A stretch of DNA of 64,000 bases from Chloroflexota bacterium (GTDB taxonomy: Bacteria > Chloroflexota > Chloroflexia > Thermomicrobiales > UBA6265), in assembly GCA_023389575.1 (NCBI GenBank), contig JAEWEG010000006.1, positions 50,652-114,651 on the forward strand. Reading direction: 5' to 3'. Within the stretch, counting starts at the first letter, position 1, and each line of letters starts with the position of its first letter. Below, piece by piece: positions 34,285 to 42,783 of the stretch. The translations under genes and the position numbers were made by a program. The notes below the pieces were generated by a model that was given only the letters and a program-made list of their open reading frames with translations, was not told the origin of the DNA and did not search any database.

Positions 34285-36690
34285 ATGGACTCAGGTTCAG
34301 AAAAATCCTCGGTATCCCGGCTTATCGGCTGGCTTCGTGGCAAGGGCGATTCATCGGATTCCACGCCCACCGAGCAGGATCGTTCTCCAGGCTCAACCGG
34401 TTCCCACAACGAAGTCACGGCGCGAACCGAAGGAGTGGCCAGCGGCACGCCCGACGCTCCGGCGGAGACCACGCCGTCGCACCTGCCGTCCGAACAGGCG
34501 AGCGTTCCGCCCAACGCCGCGAGCCTCGATCTCGATTCAGCCGCGGAATCCGGGAAGGAGTCCTCCTCTTCTTCCGCCGATTCTTCCGCCGATGCCACGG
34601 CACCCGCGAGCCAGCCGCCATCTCCTCCCCAGGCGCCTGACTCCAGCGCCGAAAGCGCTCCCGCTCCATCGGAGGCCACGACGTCCGCCCCGGTCGAACC
34701 AGGATCGACGCGGGGCGCGCCCCTGACCGGCTCGTCCCTCACCGATTTGGGCGATGTGAAGGAGAATGCCCGCCGCGCGAACTATGGCCGGGGCAATCTG
34801 GAGACTGGCGCTCTGGCGTCGGCGGGGAGCCCAGCGCGCGAGGAGCCTGAACTGGAACAGGAGCCCGACGCCGGCGATGCGAGCGTCGCCGAGGGGCGGG
34901 AAGCCGCCACCGACCAGGCCGGGTCCAGCCTCGACGCGAGCGAGCCCGGAACGCTCCGGGATGCCGAGCCGGCCGAACCGGTCGCCGGGCAGGATCCCCC
35001 GCCAGAGCAGCCGGCCGGTCTTTCCGCGGCCGATCTCGTCGCGGGCGCCAGCTCGAATCTGACCAGCGCCCAGGAAACCCTCGCCAACGGCTCGTCGCGT
35101 GCCAGCGCCGAGCCGGAGACCGTCGTGGCGGCCGCCGATGAAACCTCCGCGGAAGACGACACCAGCCTCTCCGGCCAGGAAAGCGAGCTCGAAACCGCCG
35201 ATGACTCTCCCGTCAGCACGGCCGACAATCTTGGGACAACAGACACCACGGACACCGAGCTCAGCCTCTTGAGCGAAGCGGAATCCGACTCCGTCGATCC
35301 GGCGGCCGCCTTCGCCGCTGGACTCTCCGCCACGGAACCGGTGATGGATGCGGAGCCGACCCCAGACGAGATCACCGAGGACGAGTACGACCGGAGGGAT
35401 GCCTTCGACAGCGTCGACTCCACCGGTATCTTCGGACTCGCGGACAGTGATTCCGGCGATCTCGATTATCTCGATGAAGCCAGCCGCGAATCCTTCGAGT
35501 CCACCGTGGACGAGTTGCCAGAGTCCACCGGGCTGTTCGGGCTGAGGGACGAACCTTCGACCGACCTCGGGTATCTCTCTGCTTCCGAGACGGAGCGGTT
35601 CTCCGATGAGGCGCTGACGACCAGCGATGTCTCGATCAGCGACGACTTCGATTCCAGCGCGGGTTCCTCCAAGGAAGCCGATTCCCCAGCGTCGGTGCTC
35701 ACCGACGAGCCTTCCGGTGGCACGGGCGCCGCCAGCGAGATGGCGCCGGAAAGCGCCACCGGCCTGGTCGAGACATCATCCGCGAGCGGTGAAGAACCGT
35801 CCGGCACGGACTTGTCGGCTTCAGCCGAGATCGAGGCTGCTTCCGTTGACCCAACGGCCACCGCCGATCCCGAGTCCCTGCTCTCCTCCGATACCGAGGC
35901 GCCAGTGAACGCGAGCATTGGCGACACTGGCCAGTCCGAACCGATCGAAGAGGACTCAGCCGAGCTTCAGTTCACCGATAGCGCCCCGCCGCCTCCAGCC
36001 GATGTCGACCAAACCACCACCGCCGTACTGGACGACGATCCAGGAGGTAGCCTGGGAGACTCCGGCGACACCTCGACCACTCCTTCCAGGACATCCACAA
36101 GCCAGAGCACTGGCACCGGCGAACGGGTGAAGGGCGTCGATGGCGTCTGTCCACCCGACTACCCCATCAAGGGCAATGCCTCCTCGAAGGTCTATCACGT
36201 CCCCGGACTCCTCTCGTACGATAAAACCAAGGCTGAATGGTGCTTCCCGACCGAGGAGGACGCCGTGTCGTTCGGCTACCGTGCTCCTGGTGGCCATCGA
36301 AACCAAGTCTCCGGACATGCCGGTGGCTCATCGACGTCGCCGGCCGGCCTGCAGCACTCGACCCCGGACGAGCCTGCTCCAGCCCCTGCCGTCACCGATC
36401 CGCCCGCCGCCAACTCCACCGCGAATGGCCAACCCGCGACGCCCGTGACCACGGCCCAGCACTCCGCAGCGGCCGACATTGCGGGCGCGGACACCGAGCC
36501 ACAAGGACGCGTCGCCGGGGACGGCACGCGCACATGTCCCGCGGGATATCCGATCAAGGGCAACGGCGGCTCGATGATCTACCACGTGCCTGGCACTTCC
36601 TCGTACGACGCCACGATTCCCGAATGGTGCTTCGCCACCGAAGACGATGCGATAAGCGCCGGTTTCCGCGCTCCGCGCCGCCGCGGGTGA
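34285..36690 (+). CDS. Acidic disordered protein with two C-terminal sunset domains
   Basis: 801 residues. Residues 1-615 are dominated by Ser, Ala, Glu, Asp, Pro and Thr and are probably disordered and very acidic. Two imperfect copies of a 26-residue unit lie at about 379-404 (STGIFGLADSDSGDLDYL) and 413-439 (STGLFGLRDEPSTDLGYL). The C-terminus has two sunset domains at about 622-668 (CPPDYPIKGNASSKVYHVPG ... EWCF) and 751-797 (CPAGYPIKGNGGSMIYHVPG ... EWCF). The domain occurs at the end of ribosomal-protein extensions and other proteins in Actinobacteria and Chloroflexota; its function is unclear. No signal peptide or membrane helix. GGAGGG lies four bases before ATG 34285. Confidence 0.75.
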   Translation: MDSGSEKSSVSRLIGWLRGKGDSSDSTPTEQDRSPGSTGSHNEVTARTEGVASGTPDAPAETTPSHLPSEQASVPPNAASLDLDSAAESGKESSSSSADSSADATAPASQPPSPPQAPDSSAESAPAPSEATTSAPVEPGSTRGAPLTGSSLTDLGDVKENARRANYGRGNLETGALASAGSPAREEPELEQEPDAGDASVAEGREAATDQAGSSLDASEPGTLRDAEPAEPVAGQDPPPEQPAGLSAADLVAGASSNLTSAQETLANGSSRASAEPETVVAAADETSAEDDTSLSGQESELETADDSPVSTADNLGTTDTTDTELSLLSEAESDSVDPAAAFAAGLSATEPVMDAEPTPDEITEDEYDRRDAFDSVDSTGIFGLADSDSGDLDYLDEASRESFESTVDELPESTGLFGLRDEPSTDLGYLSASETERFSDEALTTSDVSISDDFDSSAGSSKEADSPASVLTDEPSGGTGAASEMAPESATGLVETSSASGEEPSGTDLSASAEIEAASVDPTATADPESLLSSDTEAPVNASIGDTGQSEPIEEDSAELQFTDSAPPPPADVDQTTTAVLDDDPGGSLGDSGDTSTTPSRTSTSQSTGTGERVKGVDGVCPPDYPIKGNASSKVYHVPGLLSYDKTKAEWCFPTEEDAVSFGYRAPGGHRNQVSGHAGGSSTSPAGLQHSTPDEPAPAPAVTDPPAANSTANGQPATPVTTAQHSAAADIAGADTEPQGRVAGDGTRTCPAGYPIKGNGGSMIYHVPGTSSYDATIPEWCFATEDDAISAGFRAPRRRG

Positions 36691-36696
36691 TACACA

Positions 36697-36730
36697 CCGC
36701 GGGGGCGGGCCGATCGGCCCGCCCCCGCGG
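36697..36730. terminator. Long GC hairpin between convergent genes
   Basis: 15-bp perfect stem ccgcgggggcgggcc/ggcccgcccccgcgg with a gatc loop, six bases after the sunset-protein stop and 24 bases before the end of the LLM gene. No T tract follows in either direction. Confidence 0.6.
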
Positions 36731-36754
36731 TCACGGTACGCACAACACCAACAG

Positions 36755-37672
36755 TCATCCAGCGTCGAGAATGTCCAGCATCGGAATCAGCGACTCGATT
36801 CCCGCCACCGTGCAGGGATCGGGATAGATTTGCACGTGGGAAACTCCCAGGTCGGCATATGCCCGCATCTCAGCCGCCAGTTCCTCCGGGGTCCCGGTCA
36901 GCGACGGTACCGCCTGCCCTGGCCGGCCATAGGCGCCCGGGAAGTCCACCATCACCGCCGCCGTGCGTTCCAGCGTCCCCGGGTCGCGACCGACTTCCTC
37001 GCAGGCCGCGTCGAGTTTTTCCAGCATCGGCGCGATGCCGGTCGCCCGGTTTCCGGTGTGCTGCGCCCACACGTTCCACAGGTCGGCGTGCTCGGCGATG
37101 AGGCGGGTCATCTTTGGAGCACCGAAGGTGCCAACCATGATCGGCATACCTTCCGGTCGCGGGCCCCGTGGTCGTAGCTCGCACGCATTCGCCTCGTACC
37201 ACTGACCGTGGAAGTCCACCTCCCCTTCTCGAATCAGCTTGCGAATGATGGTGAACGCCTCCTCGAAGCGGCCGAACCGGTGATCGAACGGGTAGCCGAA
37301 CGCCTCGTACTCGGGCTTCGCCCATCCCGATCCCAAACCCAGGATGAGACGTCCTCCACTGATTTCATCCACCGTCTCCGCCATTTTGGCGGTCAATGCC
37401 GGGTTTCGGTACGCCGTGCACGACACGAACGGCGCGAGTTCGATCCTGGACGTCACCGCGGCGAAGGCCGACAGCATCGACCACGCTTCCCAGGCTCCTT
37501 GCGGTTCGTGCCCTTCCACCTTCATGAGCAGGTGATCGGCGAACCACAGCGAATCGAAGCCGGCGTCCTCGATGGTCCGCGCCATCGCCAGGAAGTCTTT
37601 CCAGCCGGCCGTCTCACCCGCCATTTCCCGTTCGGACTCCGGCAGCATGATCCCGATCTTGAGCGGTCGCAT
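36755..37672 (-). CDS. LLM-class flavin (likely F420)-dependent oxidoreductase
   Basis: 305 residues, luciferase-like TIM barrel. Landmarks are KIGIMLPESEREMAG at the start, DAGFDSLWFADHLL, IELAPFVSCTAYRNPALTAK, LDEISGG-type motif (VDEISGGRLILGLGSGW), and FGRFEEAF. These features fit the F420-dependent group, but the cofactor is inferred. GGGAGGAACGAGAG precedes ATG 37672; the frame is open further upstream to 37765 without support. Last gene of a probable esterase-grpB-LLM run on the minus strand. Confidence 0.88.
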   Translation of the reverse strand: MRPLKIGIMLPESEREMAGETAGWKDFLAMARTIEDAGFDSLWFADHLLMKVEGHEPQGAWEAWSMLSAFAAVTSRIELAPFVSCTAYRNPALTAKMAETVDEISGGRLILGLGSGWAKPEYEAFGYPFDHRFGRFEEAFTIIRKLIREGEVDFHGQWYEANACELRPRGPRPEGMPIMVGTFGAPKMTRLIAEHADLWNVWAQHTGNRATGIAPMLEKLDAACEEVGRDPGTLERTAAVMVDFPGAYGRPGQAVPSLTGTPEELAAEMRAYADLGVSHVQIYPDPCTVAGIESLIPMLDILDAG

Positions 37673-37754
37673 CTCTCGTTCCTCCCTCGTCGCCACGATC
37701 GACATCCCACCACGGAGACGATCCAAACCTCGCTTTTGCCGTCCGGTGGCGCGG

Positions 37755-38333
37755 TCAGGCGTCACCTGGTCCCTGGCTCCATCCGGTCTGGACGGCCCAG
37801 ATTTCGGCCGCCTGGATGATCAGGTCGCACACCGGGTCCTTGACGTCGTAGTAGGCGTCCATATCGTCCGGGTGCAGCCTGGCCAACGCGTACTTGATCT
37901 GGGCGTAGGCTCCCGAGGCAGCGGGGGTAGCCCGCAGGTAGTCGCGAAACAGGATCGGGTAGCGCTGGTTCGCCCGGCCGGCCTGCCGGACATGGAGGTG
38001 CGTGTGGCGCTGGTCCTCCGGCGCCCGAAAATAGAGCTTTGTCCATTGCTCGGGCGCCGGGTCGCCGCCAGGCGGAACGTGATCGCCCGTGACGTCTTCC
38101 CGCAGCGTATAGCCCAGTGGCCTCAGGGCACCCGCAAGCGCCGCCGCGTCCAGGTTCGCGACGGTGACCTGGATGTCGATCACGTCCTTGGCCGGAAGCC
38201 CGGCCACCGATGTCGAACCGATGTGGTCGATCCGCGCCGCGAGTTCCCCCAGCGCCTCCCGTAACGGTCGCGCCAATTGCCGGAACTCATCCGCCCACCC
38301 GGGGCGTGGATCGACGATCTCTATTCTCGCCAT
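37755..38333 (-). CDS. GrpB family protein (nucleotidyltransferase-like)
   Basis: 192 residues. The family motif is clear: IEIVDPRPGWADEFRQLA, IDHIGSTSVAGLPAKDVIDI and THLHVRQAG. The GSTSVAGLPAKDVID stretch with two acidic residues resembles a minimal nucleotidyltransferase site. Function in bacteria is not established. GAGGAG lies about 12 bases before the ATG. 15 bases after the esterase gene and 82 bases ahead of the LLM gene. Confidence 0.88.
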   Translation of the reverse strand: MARIEIVDPRPGWADEFRQLARPLREALGELAARIDHIGSTSVAGLPAKDVIDIQVTVANLDAAALAGALRPLGYTLREDVTGDHVPPGGDPAPEQWTKLYFRAPEDQRHTHLHVRQAGRANQRYPILFRDYLRATPAASGAYAQIKYALARLHPDDMDAYYDVKDPVCDLIIQAAEIWAVQTGWSQGPGDA

Positions 38334-38348
38334 CGCTCGCTTATCTCC

Positions 38349-39089
38349 TCAGGATCGAACGGGTTCGATGCCGAACGCCCGAGCGTGCTGGTTCAGGGCT
38401 TCCTGGACATGCTCATTCCAATACTCCCAGGTGTGGTCCCCCGGATGCTCGGCGTAGTGATGCGGCAACCCGATCCGCGTCAGGTGTTCGTCGAAGTCGC
38501 GGTTCGAATCGATCAGCCGGTCGTCCACGCCGCAGTCGAACGAGATCAGCGGGATATCGGATCCGGCGCGCTTGAGCCGCGACGCATGCTCGTACACGCT
38601 CGCGTCCTCGATCGTGCCTTCCTCAACCAGATTCTCGGGGATGCGGTCCGGAATCATGAACGCCGAAGAGTGCGACCAGATCGAGGAGAACATGTGCCGG
38701 TACTTGAGGCCCAGCCGCATGGCTCCGTATCCACCCATCGAGAGCCCGCCAATCGCCCATGGTCCGTCGGTCACGTTGAAGTGCCGCTTCACATGTTCGA
38801 CGAGGTCCGTGGTGATATAGGTCTCGTAGGAATGCTGGTGCAGGCGCTCGGCCGAGCGCCAGTTGATGTAGGAGTCGGTGCCGGTGCTGGGCATGACAAC
38901 CGCCATTGGCAGGTCTCGAACATGGATCGGCAGCATCGACTTCTCGATCCACGACCGGTGGTTGTCACCCAGCCCATGCAACTGGATCAGCACCGGATAT
39001 GCGCCGTCTCCAACCTCGGGCAGGATCAGGCTGTACTCAACATCGTGTCCAAGCGTCTCACTTCGAAACTCGACCTCAACAATCGCCAT
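38349..39089 (-). CDS. Esterase-D-like alpha/beta hydrolase
   Basis: 246 residues. Serine hydrolase of the esterase (PF00756-type) group. Nucleophile elbow GGLSMGGYGAMRLGL, oxyanion region QLHGLGDNHRSW, acid Asp in FDCGVDDRLIDS and the His in HPGDHTWEYW complete the triad. No signal peptide, so cytoplasmic. GCGAGGAATGAGCC precedes the ATG. First gene of a minus-strand run with grpB. The ester substrate is not visible; S-formylglutathione, acyl-sugar or carbohydrate esters are options. Confidence 0.88.
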   Translation of the reverse strand: MAIVEVEFRSETLGHDVEYSLILPEVGDGAYPVLIQLHGLGDNHRSWIEKSMLPIHVRDLPMAVVMPSTGTDSYINWRSAERLHQHSYETYITTDLVEHVKRHFNVTDGPWAIGGLSMGGYGAMRLGLKYRHMFSSIWSHSSAFMIPDRIPENLVEEGTIEDASVYEHASRLKRAGSDIPLISFDCGVDDRLIDSNRDFDEHLTRIGLPHHYAEHPGDHTWEYWNEHVQEALNQHARAFGIEPVRS

Positions 39090-39347
39090 GGCTCATTCCT
39101 CGCAACGTGGTTCCATCCGGTTCTTCTGAACTTCGCTGACTCTGCCATCGATCCTCTCACGAACCCGGACACTTCGCCATACTCCCGCTCCGCGCCGTGT
39201 CTACACGCTGCCTCCTCGCAACCGCCAGTTTGGTCAGGCTGACACTACAGTTTCGGAAGTGGTTTACTTGCCTCGTTTGCATGCGGACACTTCGTGCGAA
39301 TGTGGTTCGCGCCATCATACGCTTGCATGGAAAGGAATCTCGCTCAC

Positions 39348-39740
39348 ATGGTCAGCATTCCGGAAAGTCACATTGGCCTCCTCACGGGCCCGGTCGTCGT
39401 GGGTCTGGCGACCGTGCAACCCGACGGTCAACCTCAGGTCACGCCCATCTGGGCCGACTTCGAGGATGGGTTGATCAGGGTTAACACCGCCGAGGGCCGC
39501 CAGAAGTGGAAGAACCTCGTCGAGCGCCCCCAGGCCACGATTCTCGCCATCGATCCGTCCAACCCCTACAACTGGATGGAAGTCCGCGGCAAGGTCGTCC
39601 GGCACACCACGGAAGGCGCGAATGAGGTCATCAACAAGCTGTCGCGTGACTACACCGGACAGGATTATCAGAACTTCGTCGAGGGCCAGGTTCGAGTAAC
39701 CTTCTACATCGAACCCACCCGGGTGATCACCAGCGGATAA
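39348..39740 (+). CDS. PPOX-class (split-barrel) F420/FMN-dependent protein
   Basis: 130 residues, small split-barrel flavin or F420 protein. MVSIPESHIGLLTGPVVVGL, ATVQPDGQPQVTPIWADFED and VNTAEGRQKWKNLVERPQAT are the family landmarks. An in-frame ATG at 39327 would add seven residues; 39348 was chosen to match the usual family start, with AAAGGA about twelve bases upstream. Reduces or binds an unknown substrate. Together with the LLM protein it suggests coenzyme F420 use, but no F420 biosynthesis genes are in the window. Confidence 0.85.
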   Translation: MVSIPESHIGLLTGPVVVGLATVQPDGQPQVTPIWADFEDGLIRVNTAEGRQKWKNLVERPQATILAIDPSNPYNWMEVRGKVVRHTTEGANEVINKLSRDYTGQDYQNFVEGQVRVTFYIEPTRVITSG

Positions 39741-39774
39741 GCAACGTTCCTCAGAGGAAGCATCGAACTCGCTC

Positions 39775-41169
39775 ATGATGGCCAGCAGCCCAACGTCCAC
39801 GGTTCAGGAAGCACCACCGCCCAAGCCCAACCGGCATCCCTGGCGGCGGCGCATCCGCCGGACGCTCACCAGCCTGCTGGTCATCCTCCTTGTCGCCTAT
39901 CTCATCGTTTGGTGGGTCGCGCTCAGGATCGTGGAGAACCCGTCCTGGCCGCCGCCCGCCGATGCCGTCACCGCCAGCCAGGCACAGGCGATGACCGAGG
40001 AGTTCGCGCGCAACGGCGATGCGCGTCGCGATGATGTCGCGATCGACTACGCGCCGACCACCGCCGCCAATCCCCAGCTCTTCCTTGATGGCGTCGAATT
40101 CTTCCCGGCCATGCTCGATGACATCGAACGGGCCGGGGAGTCGATCCACATGCAGATGTTCGGCCTCACGCCAGGCGACATCCCCCAGCGGTTCGTGGAT
40201 GCACTGTCATCGAAAGCTCTGGGCGGCGTGGAGGTCCGGCTGATCGTCGACGGCTACGGGGCGAAGGTCAACGCGCAATCGGAACCGCTGTTCGACCAGC
40301 TCCGGGAGTCTGGCGTCGAAGTCGTCATCAACCACGAGTTTCCGCTCGACCGCGACGGCGTCCTTGGCGAGCAGTCCATCGACTGGCGGCAGGACGAGGT
40401 CGGTAAGGCCGATCACCGGAAAACGATGGTTGTCGATGGCCTGGTCGGTTGGGTCGGTGGTGGCGGGATCGAGGACCACTTCAACGGCGGGTCATTCCAC
40501 GATGTCTTCGTCCGTGTCGAGGGCGACATCGTGCTGCAAATGCAGGCCGTGTTCCTGACCAGTTTCCACTCCTTTGGGGGCAACGTCCCTTCGGAAACGG
40601 GATCGCTGGCCGCCTACTTCCCGGAGCAGCCTAACCCCGGAACGATCCGCGTCTCACTGCTCCAGAACATTCCCGGTGGCTTTGTCGCTGGCACCCAGGC
40701 GTCTCGCGAGATCATCCGCGACGCCACTACCCGCCTGGACGTGATGAACCCGTATTTCACCGATCCCGGCATGATCGACCTGATCGTGGACGCGGCGAAT
40801 CGGGGTGTCCACGTCCGGCTGCTGGTGTCCGAACAATCGAACAACGTCCCGGCGGACGCCGCGCTGAAGCACCAGTACGGCAGGATGCTCGAGGCCGGAA
40901 TCGAAATCTGGGAATACCCCGCCACCATGCACGCCAAGGTGACGGTGGCCGACGATGACGTCATCATCGGCACCATCAACTTCGATGCCTGGGCGCTCTA
41001 CCGCAACCTGGAGATCGCCCTGCTCTTCGAGGACGCCTCGGTTGCCGATGCCACGGTCCAACAGTTCATCGAGCCCGACATCGCGGAGTCCCAGCCAGGC
41101 GAAAAACCAACCGGATTCCAGAACTGGTTCCGCGGCTGGTTCTGGGACAAGTTCACCTACTTCCTGTAG
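39775..41169 (+). CDS. Phospholipase-D-like protein, cardiolipin-synthase type
   Basis: 464 residues. One N-terminal membrane helix (about 27-48, TLTSLLVILLVAYLIVWWVA), then two PLD domains. First HKD motif: DHRKTMVVDG followed by GWVGGGGIEDHF. Second: MHAKVTVADDDVIIGTINFD. Both are intact. The architecture fits bacterial cardiolipin synthases or related phosphatidyltransferases, which join phosphatidylglycerol molecules in the inner membrane. ATG 39775 or 39778 may start it. It follows the PPOX gene by 34 bases. Confidence 0.86.
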   Translation: MMASSPTSTVQEAPPPKPNRHPWRRRIRRTLTSLLVILLVAYLIVWWVALRIVENPSWPPPADAVTASQAQAMTEEFARNGDARRDDVAIDYAPTTAANPQLFLDGVEFFPAMLDDIERAGESIHMQMFGLTPGDIPQRFVDALSSKALGGVEVRLIVDGYGAKVNAQSEPLFDQLRESGVEVVINHEFPLDRDGVLGEQSIDWRQDEVGKADHRKTMVVDGLVGWVGGGGIEDHFNGGSFHDVFVRVEGDIVLQMQAVFLTSFHSFGGNVPSETGSLAAYFPEQPNPGTIRVSLLQNIPGGFVAGTQASREIIRDATTRLDVMNPYFTDPGMIDLIVDAANRGVHVRLLVSEQSNNVPADAALKHQYGRMLEAGIEIWEYPATMHAKVTVADDDVIIGTINFDAWALYRNLEIALLFEDASVADATVQQFIEPDIAESQPGEKPTGFQNWFRGWFWDKFTYFL

Positions 41170-41172
41170 CGA

Positions 41173-42630
41173 TCAGGCGCTATCGCCCAGCGCGATTGGA
41201 GGATGCGTCTTCCACACCGGCAGCGCGTCCTCGAAGGCAATGGCATGCCGGACGAGGTCGACATCGCCCAGCGGCCGACCCACGAGCTGGATTCCCACCG
41301 GCAGTCCACCCGGCGTAAACCCGCATGGCACGGAAATCGCCGGCATGCCGGTCGCGGTGACGTACCAGCAGGACCGCATCCACCCGAGGTAGTCCTCCTG
41401 GGTTTCTCCGGCAACGACCTCGGGATGGTTCCAGTCCACTGGGAACGGCGGCACCTGCACGGCGGGCATCGCCAGCAGATCCACCGTTTCGAATACCTTG
41501 ACGAACCGGGCGTGGAGTCGCGTTCGAGCGGTGTACGCCTGGTGGATGTCGGCCGCGGTCAGGTCCAGGCCCATCTCCACGTTATCGATCACGTTCCGGC
41601 TGAGGTTCTGGCGGTTGTTCCGATAGTCATCGCCATGCCTCTGCACCATGTCCCAGGCGCGGAGCACCCGGAACGCCGGCTCGGCTCCCTCGAAGTCCAG
41701 GTCGATCTCGCTAATATCGGCTCCCAGGCCAGCCAACGCGGGTCGACCTGAACCTTCCAGCACCGCGGTCACCTCCGGTTCCAGCGGGACGCCTCCGAGG
41801 TCTGGCGACCATCCGATCCTGACGCCAGCCAGGTCGAAACCTTCCGGCGATTCCGCGAGAGCGGCGAAGGCGCTCCCATCGCCGGGCAAGCTGTTCGGAT
41901 CTCGCTCGTCGAACCCGGAGATCACCGAGTGGAGCAACGCGGTGTCGCGCACGGTCCTGCCCATCGCCCCCAGCACGGACATGCTGACCCAACCCGTCGC
42001 CACGGGCGCGCGCGAGACGCTCCCAATCGAGGACCGGAAACCCACGACGCTGTTGAACGAGCCTGGATTCCGCAACGATCCGCCCAGGTCACTCCCGTCC
42101 GCCACGCTCACCATGCCGCAGGCGAGGGCGGCCCCAGCGCCACCGGACGAGCCGCCGGCGGTGCGGCCCTGGTCCCAGGGATTCAGGGTGGCGCCGAACA
42201 CTGGATTGAACGTGTGTGAACCGGCCCCGTGTTGCGGCACGTTCGTCTTGCCGAGCCTGATTCCTCCGGCCTCGCGCATCTTCGCGACCATGCCGATGTC
42301 CTCGTCGGGAATCCATTCCGCGAGATCCGGGCTACCCAGGGTCGTCCGCATGCCCTTGGTCGCCACCAGGTCCTTGTGGGCCATCACGAGGCCGTGCAAC
42401 GGCCCGGGGTCGTCTCCTCGGGCCAGGGCGTCGTCGGCCTCATCGGCCTGGCGGGTGGCGCCCTCGACATCCATGGTCACGATCGCGTTGATCGTCGGAT
42501 TCGTTCGCTCGATCTGCGCCAGGCTGGCGTCCAGCAGCTCCCTGGCTGAAATCCGGCGCTCCAGGATTAGCGACCGCTGAAGAACGGCGGGCGATAGGCA
42601 GAGGTCGCGGCCGTTGGTAGGCATGTCCAC
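41173..42630 (-). CDS. Amidase-signature family hydrolase
   Basis: 485 residues. Ser-cisSer-Lys amidase: Lys in MAHKDLVATKGMRT, GRTAGGSSGGAGAALACGMV with the cis-Ser, and nucleophile Ser in DGSDLGGSLRNPGS. Normal family length. Substrate (aryl or aliphatic amide, or Glu-tRNA) cannot be read; no GatB/GatC neighbours, so GatA function is unlikely. GTG 42630 has GGAGA about nine bases upstream; ATG 42624 is also in frame. It faces the PLD gene, with only 3 bases between the stops. Confidence 0.88.
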   Translation of the reverse strand: MDMPTNGRDLCLSPAVLQRSLILERRISARELLDASLAQIERTNPTINAIVTMDVEGATRQADEADDALARGDDPGPLHGLVMAHKDLVATKGMRTTLGSPDLAEWIPDEDIGMVAKMREAGGIRLGKTNVPQHGAGSHTFNPVFGATLNPWDQGRTAGGSSGGAGAALACGMVSVADGSDLGGSLRNPGSFNSVVGFRSSIGSVSRAPVATGWVSMSVLGAMGRTVRDTALLHSVISGFDERDPNSLPGDGSAFAALAESPEGFDLAGVRIGWSPDLGGVPLEPEVTAVLEGSGRPALAGLGADISEIDLDFEGAEPAFRVLRAWDMVQRHGDDYRNNRQNLSRNVIDNVEMGLDLTAADIHQAYTARTRLHARFVKVFETVDLLAMPAVQVPPFPVDWNHPEVVAGETQEDYLGWMRSCWYVTATGMPAISVPCGFTPGGLPVGIQLVGRPLGDVDLVRHAIAFEDALPVWKTHPPIALGDSA

Positions 42631-42734
42631 GGTGAAAGGTCTCCATCACGAATTAGACGTGTCGATCTGTCCGAGGCATTGTCCGCCAGCCCGCTTGAGC
42701 CCGCTACCCCTCAAACGGCGATGGGTACGGAAAA

Positions 42735-42766
42735 GCCCCGGCCGCGACGAGGATCGCGACCGGGGC
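42735..42766 (-). terminator. Intrinsic terminator for the RspA-like gene
   Basis: On the minus strand a 13-bp stem gccccggtcgcga/tcgcggccggggc (one G-U pair) is followed by cttttcc, 17 bases after the stop of the enolase-superfamily gene. The G-U pair forms only in minus-strand RNA, which supports this direction. Confidence 0.78.
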
Positions 42767-42783
42767 CCTGCCGAAGTTCGTGT

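Noticed and set aside
41173..42630. Amidase as GatA subunit of Glu-tRNA amidotransferase
   Set aside because: No gatB or gatC nearby and the protein resembles general amidases; the GatA-specific context is missing.
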